From Misgurnus anguillicaudatus (taxonomy: Eukaryota > Chordata > Actinopteri > Cypriniformes > Cobitidae), in contig NC_073352.2 in assembly GCF_027580225.2 (NCBI RefSeq), positions 37,449,501 to 37,513,500 on the forward strand: DNA of 64,000 nt. Reading direction: 5' to 3'. The notes under the pieces are model-generated. The model was given only the letters and a program-made list of their open reading frames with translations. It made no database searches and had not been told where the DNA came from. How positions within the stretch are numbered: position 1 is the stretch's first letter; every line of letters starts with the position of its first letter. Of this stretch, positions 1-8,065 are shown piece by piece. Made by a program: the position numbers and the translations under genes.

Positions 1-640
1 GACCCTCCGACCCTTTCCGCGGCCGAGATACGGCGGTTCGAAAAAAAAAAAAACGCTCGTCCGGAGTTTGCTCGCCCGTAGCGTCCGCTGCGTTCGTCCG
101 CCGGAGGCGTGACTGGTCTCGTTCGAAAGGTCTTTCCCGGGGCTTTCCGGCGACGCCGGCCCCGAGTCCGTGCGATCCCGTGGACCGGAGATACTTCCGG
201 TCGAATATCCGAATTTCGTTACCGCGCCGCTCCGGCGCCTCGGGCCCGGGGCCTTCGACCTTCGGGTCGATTGGTCCGCCGGATGGGCCCTTTCAAACGA
301 GCCCACCCACGAGTATCTGGCCCTTTCCGCGGCGGAGATACGGGGGGCCTTCTCCGGATTTTCCCACGGCCGCTGCTCGGGCGCCTTAAGTCCCAGGACG
401 TCGCCCTCGGGGTCGGTCGCTCTACCCGAGGGGACCTTTCGAACGAGCCCGCCCTCGACCCTCCGACCCTTTCCGCGGCCGAGATACGGCGGATCGAAAA
501 AAAAAAACGCTGGTCCGGAGTTCGCGCGCCCGTAGCGTCCGCTGCGTTCGTCCGCCGGAGGCGCGGCCGGTCTCGTTCGAAAGGTCTCTCTCGGGGCTTT
601 CCGGGGACGCCAGCCTCGGGTCCGTGCGACCCCGGGGGCC
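1..640 (+). repeat. A array 0 (window start, partial, about 1.4 monomers)
   Basis: The window opens inside subrepeat 2 of a monomer. A-tracts lie at 41-53 (13 A) and 497-506 (10 A). The final subrepeat has the last-type end with 'ggtctctctcgg', here followed by 'ggggacgccagcc' rather than the 'gtggacgccagcc' of most later array ends. Confidence 0.88.
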
Positions 641-1351
641 GGAGATACGGACTTCCACCGCTGCACCTTTAAACGGCCGTAGCTCGGGCGCCTTAAGACC
701 GAGACCTTAGCCCTTTGGGTCCCTCATCCTCCAGGAGGGGCCCTTTCCAACGACCCCACCCACGTCTCCGTACCCCCTTCCCCGGCCGAGATACGACCCC
801 GGGAACATCGCCCCGTCAACCCGACCACCGTGCACCCGAAGCCGGCTTTGGACCCCGCGACGGACACCCTGGAGCTCGTACCCGGCGCACCGTTTGGTCC
901 CTGCCATCCCACTCTTAAGCACTCCCCCACCGGACTAAGCCCCATCCTCCCGGCCCTTCTGGAGAACCAAACAGTTGGTCAACCCCAAAATTTCTCCAAC
1001 CGTTGGTCAACCCGAAAGATTTTCCAGCAGTTGGTCAACCTCAATCGACTTAGGTTTTGAAGCGTTCGAGTTTCCAGCAGTTGGTCAACCTCAATCGACT
1101 TAGGTTTTGGAGTGTTCGCGTTTCCAGCAGTTGGTCAACCTCAATCGACTTAGGTTTTGGAGCGTTCGCGTTTCCAGCAGTTGGTCAACCTCAATCGACT
1201 TAGGCTCTGGAGCTTTCGCCTCTCCAGCAGTTGGTCAACCCCAACGACTTAGGCTCTTGAGCTTTTACTTCTCCAGCAGTTGGTCAACCCCATCGACTTG
1301 AGTTCTGGAGCTTTCGCCTCTCCGACAGTTGGTCAACCCCGATCGACTTAG
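641..1351 (+). repeat. Cassette 1: block B (641-971) and box array C (972-1351, 9 boxes)
   Basis: Block B begins 'ggagatacggacttcc' and has a second 'gagatac' at 788, so it keeps the 146-bp subrepeat spacing of the A monomers. It then becomes C-rich. Array C starts with two short divergent boxes (974, about 1002) and continues with 49-50 bp repeats, each holding GTTGGTCAAC next to 'ctccagca' or 'ttccagca'. This array lacks 135 bp present in the full 515-bp arrays, joined at 'cgacttgagttctgg'. Private base: 'cccgaagcc' near 840, shared only with cassette 2. Confidence 0.9.
754..783 (-). other. Minus-strand G-quadruplex candidate in block B (representative)
   Basis: The + strand has C-runs at 754-757, 759-761, 773-777 and 780-783, so the - strand has four G-runs of 4, 5, 3 and 4 with loops of 2, 11 and 1 bases. 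The pattern recurs in other B blocks, with the 773-777 run sometimes shortened to CCCC by a C-to-T change. The 11-base loop makes stability uncertain. Confidence 0.35.
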
Positions 1352-1452
1352 CTATATACCTGATGGCACCTGTTCGCCCTACCGTCCCCCGCGAAGGGGG
1401 AACCCGCCGGGTCCGCGGCCGGAAGGGTGCGCCTCGGTCGGCCTGGGGGACC
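1352..1452 (+). promoter_or_regulatory. Element D1: TATATA plus hairpin, promoter-like (function unproven)
   Basis: TATATA lies at 1353-1358 directly after the last box repeat and is the only such motif in the unit. A perfect 6-bp stem (1385-1390 with 1396-1401, TCCCCC/GGGGGA) closes a 5-base GCGAA loop 27 bp downstream. The block then runs GC-rich into the first A monomer at the 'ggagatacttcc' start. Box array followed by a TATA-like element resembles the enhancer plus spacer-promoter layout of ribosomal intergenic spacers. That comparison is inference; no start site can be read from sequence alone. Confidence 0.3.
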
Positions 1453-3053
1453 GGAGATACTTCCGGTCGAAAATCCGAATTTCGTTACAGCGCCGCTCCG
1501 GCGCCTCGGGCCCGGGTCCTTCGACCTTCGGGTCGGTCGGTCCGCCGGAGGGGCACTTTCGAACGAGCCCACCCGCGAGTATCTGGCCCTTTCCGCAGCG
1601 GAGATACGGGGTGCCGTCTCCGGATTTTCCCACGGCCGCTGCTCGGGCGCCTTAAGTCCCAGGACGTCGCCCTCGGGGTCGGTCGCTCTACCCGAGGGGA
1701 CCTTTCGAACGAGCCCACCCTCGACCCTCCGACCCTTTCCGCGGCCGAGATACGGCGGTTCGAAAAAAAAAAAAACGCTCGTCCGGAGTTTGCTCGCCCG
1801 TAGCGTCCGCTGCGTTCGTCCGCCGGAGGCGTGACTGGTCTCGTTCGAAAGGTCTTTCCCGGGGCTTTCCGGCGACGCCGGCCCCGAGTCCGTGCGATCC
1901 CGTGGACCGGAGATACTTCCGGTCGAATATCCGAATTTCGTTACCGCGCCGCTCCGGCGCCTCGGGCCCGGGGCCTTCGACCTTCGGGTCGATTGGTCCG
2001 CCGGATGGGCCCTTTCAAACGAGCCCACCCACGAGTATCTGGCCCTTTCCGCGGCGGAGATACGGGGGGCCTTCTCCGGATTTTCCCACGGCCGCTGCTC
2101 GGGCGCCTTAAGTCCGAGGACGTCGCCCTCGGGGTCGGTCGCTCTACCCGAGGGGACCTTTCGAACGAGCCCGCCCTCGACCCTCCGACCCTTTCCGCGG
2201 CCGAGATACGGCGGATCGAAAAAAAAAAAAACGCTGGTCCGGAGTTCGCGCGCCCGTAGCGTCCGCTGCGTTCGTCCGCCGGAAGCGCGGCCGGTCTCGT
2301 TCGAAAGGTCTTTCCCGGGGCTTTCCGGCGACGCCGGCCCCGAGTCCGTGCGATCCCGTGGACCGGAGATACTTCCGGTCGAATATCCGAATTTCGTTGC
2401 CGCTCCGGCGCCTCGGGCCCGGGGCCTTCGACCTTCGGGTCGATTGGTCCGCCGGAGGGGCCCTTTCGAACGAGCCCACCCGGGAGTATCTGGCCCCTTC
2501 CGCAGCGGAGATACGGGGGGCCGTCTCCGGATTTTCCCACTGCCGCTGCTCGGGCGCCTTAAGTCCGAGGACGTCGCCCTCGAGGTCGGTCGCTCTACCC
2601 GAGGAGACCTTTCGAACGAGCCCGCCCTCGACCCTCCGACCCTTTTCGCGGCCGAGATACGGCGGTTCGAAAATAAAAAAAATACGCTCGTCCGTAGTTC
2701 GCTTGCCCGGTAAAATACCCGCGAGTATCTGGCCCTTTCCGCAGCGGAGATACGGGGTGCCGACTCCGGATTTTCCCACGGCCGCTGCTCGGGCGCCTTA
2801 AGTCCCAGGACGTCGCCCTCGGGGTCGGTCGCTCTACCCGAGGGGACCTTTCGAACGAGCCCGCCCTCGACCCTCCGACCCTTTCCGCGGCCGAGATACG
2901 GCGGATCGAAAAAAAAAAAACGCTGGTCCGGAGTTCGCGCGCCCGTAGCGTCCGCTGCGTTCGTCCGCCGGAGGCGCGGCCGGTCTCGTTCGAAAGGTCT
3001 CTCTCGGGGCTTTCCGGGGACGCCAGCCTCGGGTCCGTGCGACCCCGGGGGCC
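1453..3053 (+). repeat. A array 1 (3 monomers plus a fused 236-bp partial)
   Basis: Three monomers end in last-type sequence with an interrupted A-tract (A4 T A8 T A, 2670-2684). At 2709 the sequence jumps into the middle of another monomer through a short filler and continues to a second A-tract at 2909-2920 and a second last-type end. The first 1.2 kb match 3866 onward nearly base for base. Confidence 0.9.
2700..2725 (+). other. Rearrangement junction with 7-base filler
   Basis: 'gcttgcccg' ending at 2709 should continue into 'tagcgtccgc'. Instead 'gtaaaat' (2710-2716) is followed by 'acccgcgagtatctgg', which belongs mid-monomer. The filler plus the next two bases contain 'aaaatac' (2712-2718), which also occurs 33 bp upstream at 2679-2685. 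A templated end-joining event is the simplest reading. Confidence 0.75.
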
Positions 3054-3764
3054 GGAGATACGGACTTCCACCGCTGCACCTTTAAACGGCCGTAGCTCGG
3101 GCGCCTTAAGACCGAGACCTTAGCCCTTTGGGTCCCTCATCCTCCAGGAGGGGCCCTTTCCAACGACCCCACCCACGTCTCCGTACCCCCTTCCCCGGCC
3201 GAGATACGACCCCGGGAACATCGCCCCGTCAACCCGACCACCGTGCACCCGAAGCCGGCTTTGGACCCCGCGACGGACACCCTGGAGCTCGTACCCGGCG
3301 CACCGTTTGGTCCCTGCCATCCCACTCTTAAGCACTCCCCCACCGGACTAAGCCCCATCCTCCCGGCCCTTCTGGAGAACCAAACAGTTGGTCAACCCCA
3401 AAATTTCTCCAACCGTTGGTCAACCCGAAAGATTTTCCAGCAGTTGGTCAACCTCAATCGACTTAGGTTTTGAAGCGTTCGAGTTTCCAGCAGTTGGTCA
3501 ACCTCAATCGACTTAGGTTTTGGAGTGTTCGCGTTTCCAGCAGTTGGTCAACCTCAATCGACTTAGGTTTTGGAGCGTTCGCGTTTCCAGCAGTTGGTCA
3601 ACCTCAATCGACTTAGGCTCTGGAGCTTTCGCCTCTCCAGCAGTTGGTCAACCCCAACGACTTAGGCTCTTGAGCTTTTACTTCTCCAGCAGTTGGTCAA
3701 CCCCATCGACTTGAGTTCTGGAGCTTTCGCCTCTCCGACAGTTGGTCAACCCCGATCGACTTAG
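3054..3764 (+). repeat. Cassette 2: B (3054-3384) and C (3385-3764, 9 boxes)
   Basis: It matches cassette 1 at a shift of 2,413 bp, including the same 135-bp shortening of C with the 'cttgag' join and the same 'cccgaagcc' variant. Cassettes 1 and 2 are therefore a recent tandem duplication. Confidence 0.92.
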
Positions 3765-3865
3765 CTATATACCTGATGGCACCTGTTCGCCCTACCGTCC
3801 CCCGCGAAGGGGGAACCCGCCGGGTCCGCGGCCGGAAGGGTGCGCCTCGGTCGGCCTGGGGGACC
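3765..3865 (+). promoter_or_regulatory. Element D2 (TATATA 3766-3771)
   Basis: Same as D1, including 'gcggccggaaggg' where all later copies read 'gcggccgggaggg'. Confidence 0.3.
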
Positions 3866-5230
3866 GGAGATACTTCCGGTCGAAAATCCGAATTTCGTTA
3901 CAGCGCCGCTCCGGCGCCTCGGGCCCGGGTCCTTCGACCTTCGGGTCGGTCGGTCCGCCGGAGGGGCACTTTCGAACGAGCCCACCCGCGAGTATCTGGC
4001 CCTTTCCGCAGCGGAGATACGGGGTGCCGTCTCCGGATTTTCCCACGGCCGCTGCTCGGGCGCCTTAAGTCCCAGGACGTCGCCCTCGGGGTCGGTCGCT
4101 CTACCCGAGGGGACCTTTCGAACGAGCCCACCCTCGACCCTCCGACCCTTTCCGCGGCCGAGATACGGCGGTTCGAAAAAAAAAAAAAACGCTCGTCCGG
4201 AGTTTGCTCGCCCGTAGCGTCCGCTGCGTTCGTCCGCCGGAGGCGTGACTGGTCTCGTTCGAAAGGTCTTTCCCGGGGCTTTCCGGCGACGCCGGCCCCG
4301 AGTCCGTGCGATCCCGTGGACCGGAGATACTTCCGGTCGAATATCCGAATTTCGTTACCGCGCCGCTCCGGCGCCTCGGGCCCGGGGCCTTCGACCTTCG
4401 GGTCGATTGGTCCGCCGGATGGGCCCTTTCAAACGAGCCCACCCACGAGTATCTGGCCCTTTCCGCGGCGGAGATACGGGGGGCCTTCTCCGGATTTTCC
4501 CACGGCCGCTGCTCGGGCGCCTTAAGTCCGAGGACGTCGCCCTCGGGGTCGGTCGCTCTACCCGAGGGGACCTTTCGAACGAGCCCGCCCTCGACCCTCC
4601 GACCCTTTCCGCGGCCGAGATACGGCGGATCGAAAAAAAAAAAAACGCTGGTCCGGAGTTCGCGCGCCCGTAGCGTCCGCTGCGTTCGTCCGCCGGAAGC
4701 GCGGCCGGTCTCGTTCGAAAGGTCTTTCCCGGGGCTTTCCGGCGACGCCGGCCCCGAGTCCGTGCGATCCCGTGGACCGGAGATACTTCCGGTCGAATAT
4801 CCGAATTTCGTTGCCGCTCCGGCGCCTCGGGCCCGGGGCCTTCGACCTTCGGGTCGATTGGTCCGCCGGAGGGGCCCTTTCGAACGAGCCCACCCGGGAG
4901 TATCTGGCCCCTTCCGCAGCGGAGATACGGGGGGCCGTCTCCGGATTTTCCCACTGCCGCTGCTCGGGCGCCTTAAGTCCGAGGACGTCGCCCTCGAGGT
5001 CGGTCGCTCTACCCGAGGAGACCTTTCGAACGAGCCCGCCCTCGACCCTCCGACCCTTTTCGCGGCCGAGATACGGCGGTTCGAAAAAAAAAAAAAACGC
5101 TCGTCCGTAGTTCGCTTGCCCGTAGCGTCCGCTGCGTTCGTCCGCCGGAGGCGCGGCCAGTCTCGTTCGAAAGGTCTCTCTCGGGGCTTTCCGTGGACGC
5201 CAGCCTCGGGTCCGTGCGACCCCGGGGGCC
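3866..5230 (+). repeat. A array 2 (3 monomers)
   Basis: Length 1,365 bp is three times 455. The first monomer has the D-proximal signature ('cgaaaatccg', 'cgttacag', 'gtcccagg'). The last has the B-proximal signature ('cactgccgctg', 'cctcgaggtcgg', 'cccttttcgcgg'). Confidence 0.9.
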
Positions 5231-5738
5231 GGAGATACGGACTTCCACCGCTGCACCTTTAAACGGCCGTAGCTCGGGCGCCTTAAGATCGAGACCTTAG
5301 CCCTTTGGGTCCCTCATCCTCCAGGAGGGGCCCTTTCCAACGACCCCACCCACGTCTCCGTACCCCCTTCCCCGGCCGAGATACGACCCCGGGAACATCG
5401 CCCCGTCAACCCGACCACCGTGCACCCGAGGCCGGCTTTGGACCCCGCGACGGACACCCTGGAGCTCGTACCCGGCGCACCGTTTAGTCCCTGCCATCCC
5501 ACTCTTAAGCACTCCCCCACCGGACTAAGCCCCATCCTCCCGGCCCTTCTGGAGAACCAAACAGTTGGTCAACCCCAAAATTTCTCCAACCGTTGGTCAA
5601 CCCGAAAGATTTTCCAGCAGTTGGTCAACCTCAATCGACTTAGGTTTTGGAGCGTTCGAGTTTCCAGCAGTTGGTCAACCTCAATCGACTTAGGTTTTGG
5701 AGTGTTCGCGTTTCCAGCAGTTGGTCAACCTCAATCGA
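5231..5738 (+). repeat. Cassette 3, truncated: B (5231-5561) and C (5562-5738, 5 boxes), no D
   Basis: First of eight cassettes that stop after the fifth box. The join 'caatcga' to 'agatacttccgg' at 5738/5739 removes about 439 bp: the rest of C, all of D and the first bases of the A monomer. There is at most 1 bp of homology at the join. Block B has 'gatcgagacc' instead of 'gaccgagacc' and 'gtttagtccc' instead of 'gtttggtccc'. Confidence 0.92.
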
Positions 5739-7102
5739 AGATACTTCCGGTCGAAAATCCGAATTTCGTTACAGCGCCGCTCCGGCCCCGGGCCCGGGTC
5801 CTTCGACCTTCGGGTCGTTCGGTCCGCCGGAGGGGCCCTTTCGAACGAGCCCACCCGCGAGTATCTGGCCCTTTCCGCAGCGGAGATACGGGGTGCCGTC
5901 TCCGGATTTTCCCACGGCCGCTGCTCGGGCGCCTTAAGTCCCAGGACGTCGCCCTCGGGGTCGGTCGCTCTACCCGAGGGGACCTTTCGAACGAGCCCGC
6001 CCTCGACCCTCCGACCCTTTCCGCGGCCGAGATACGGCGGTTCGAAAAAAAAAAAAAAACGCTGGTCCGGAGTTCGCGCGCCCGTAGCGTCCGCTGCGTT
6101 CGTCCGCCGGAGGCGCGGCCGGTCTCGCTCGAAAGGTCTTTCCCGGGGCTTTCCGGCGACGCCGGCCCCGAGTCCGTGCGATCCCGTGGACCGGAGATAC
6201 TTCCGGTCGAATATCCGAATTTCGTTACCGCGCCGCTCCGGCGCCTCGGGCCCGGGGCCTTCGACCTTCGGGTCGGTCGGTCCGCCAGAGGGGCCCTTTC
6301 GAACGAGCCCACCCGCGAGTATCTGGCCCTTTCCGCAGCGGAGATACGGGGTGCCGACTCCGGATTTTCCCACGGCCGCTGCTCGGGCGCCTTAAGTCCC
6401 AGGACGTCGCCCTCGGGGTCGGTCGCTCTACCCGAGGGGACCTTTCGAACGAGCCCGCCCTCGACCCTCCGACCCTTTCCGCGGCCGAGATACGGCGGAT
6501 CGAAAAAAAAAACGCTGGTCCGGAGTTCGCGCGCCCGTAGCGTCCGCTGCGTTCGTCCGCCGGAGGCGCGGCCGGTCTCGTTCGAAAGGTCTTTCCCGGG
6601 GCTTTCCGGCGACGCCGGCCCCGAGTCCGTGCGACCCCGTGGACCGGAGATACTTCCGGTCGAATATCCGAATTTCGTTACCGCGCCGCTCCGGCGCCTC
6701 GGGCCCGGGGCCTTCGAACTTCGGGTCGGTCGGTCCGCCGGAGGGGCCCTTTCGAACGAGCCCACCCGGGAGTATCTGTCCCCTTCCGCAGCGGAGATAC
6801 GGGGGGCCGTCTCCGGATTTTCCCACTGCCGCTGCTCGGGCGCCTTAAGTCCGAGGACGTCGCCCTCGAGGTCGGTCGCTCTACCCGAGGAGACCTTTCG
6901 AACGAGCCCGCCCTCGACCCTCCGACCCTTTTCGCGGCCGAGATACGGCGGTTCGAAAAAAAAAAAAAACGCTCGTCCATAGTTCGCTTGCCCGTAGCGT
7001 CCGCTGCGTTCGTCCGCCGGAGGCGCGGCCGGTCTCGTTCGAAAGGTCTCTCTCGGGGCTTTCCGTGGACGCCAGCCTCGGGTCCGTGCGACCCCGGGGG
7101 CC
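5739..7102 (+). repeat. A array 3 (3 monomers, starts at deletion join)
   Basis: The first monomer carries the truncated-lineage alleles 'ggccccgggcccggg' and 'gggtcgttcgg'. It ends in a 15-A tract at 6045-6059. It lacks the 'ggaggtttgacc' variant that follows the other truncated first monomers, apart from array 18, so it is a recombinant or a different branch. Confidence 0.9.
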
Positions 7103-7610
7103 GGAGATACGGACTTCCACCGCTGCACCTTTAATTGGCCGTAGCTCGGGCGCATTAAGACCGAGACCTTAGCCCTTTGGGTCCCTCATCCTCCAGGAGG
7201 GGCCCTTTCCAACGAACCCACCCACGTCTCCGTACCCCCTTCCCCGGCCGAGATACGACCCCGGGAACATCGCCCCGTCAACCCGACCACCGTGCACCCG
7301 AGGCCGGCTTTGGACCCCGCGACGGACACCCTGGAGCTCGTACCCGGCGCACCGTTTAGTCCCTGCCATCCCACTCTTAAGCACTCCCCCACCGGACTAA
7401 GCCCCATCCTCCCGGCCCTTCTGGAGAACCAAACAGTTGGTCAACCCCAAAATTTCTCCAACCGTTGGTCAACCCGAAAGATTTTCCAGCAGTTGGTCAA
7501 CCTCAATCGACTTAGGTTTTGGAGCGTTCGAGTTTCCAGCAGTTGGTCAACCTCAATCGACTTAGGTTTTGGAGTGTTCGCGTTTCCAGCAGTTGGTCAA
7601 CCTCAATCGA
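7103..7610 (+). repeat. Cassette 4, truncated: B (7103-7433) and C (7434-7610, 5 boxes)
   Basis: Same deletion join at 7610/7611. Block B has private changes 'tttaattggcc', 'gcgcattaag' and 'aacgaaccc'. Confidence 0.92.
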
Positions 7611-8065
7611 AGATACTTCCGGTCGAAAATCCGAATTTCGTTACAGCGCCGCTCCGGCCCCGGGCCCGGGTCCTTCGACCTTCGGGTCGTTCGGTCCGCC
7701 GGAGGGGCCCTTTCGAACGAGCCCACCCGCGAGTATCTGGCCCTTTCCGCAGCGGAGATACGGGGTGCCGTCTCCGGATTTTCCCACGGCCGCTGCTCGG
7801 GCGCCTTAAGTCCCAGGACGTCGCCCTCGGGGTCGGTCGCTCTACCCGAGGGGACCTTTCGAACGAGCCCGCCCTCGACCCTCCGACCCTTTCCGCGGCC
7901 GAGATACGGCGGTTCGAAAAAAAAAAAAAACGCTCGTCCGGAGTTTGCTCGCCCGTAGCGTCCGCTGCGTTCGTCCGCCGGAGGTTTGACCGGTCTCGTT
8001 CGAAAGGTCTTTCCCGGGGCTTTCCGGCGACGCCGGCCCCGAGTCCGTGCGATCCCGTGGACCGG
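7611..8065 (+). repeat. Representative A monomer (455 bp) with three subrepeats
   Basis: This monomer shows the internal build shared by all A arrays. Subrepeats start at the 'agatac' motif at 7611, 7756 and 7902, and the next monomer starts at 8066, giving lengths of 145, 146 and 164 bp. Subrepeats 1 and 2 share a 'ctcgg' GC-rich core in the middle, 'ctttcgaacgagccc' about two thirds along, and 'ccctttccgc' at the end. Subrepeat 3 carries the A-tract just after its start and a related 'ctcgttcgaaagg' segment. The structure implies an older unit of about 147 bp that became a trimer and was then amplified as a trimer. Confidence 0.85.

Noticed and set aside
497..506. A-tracts as tails of SINE or processed-transcript insertions
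   Set aside because: They sit at one fixed place within the monomer, with no target-site duplications and no separate element upstream.
707..922. 71-codon - strand frame in block B kept in nearly all units, and two overlapping small frames (715-918 +, 724-945 -)
   Set aside because: Three overlapping frames are equally conserved, so the cause is homogenised DNA. A 1-bp loss at the edge (cassettes 5, 6 and 8) changes the - strand frame without any compensation.
974..983. TTGACC (W-box) and GGTCA (nuclear-receptor half-site) matches inside the boxes
   Set aside because: Both motifs are short and expected by chance in any repeated sequence; the clade is unknown, so neither can be preferred.
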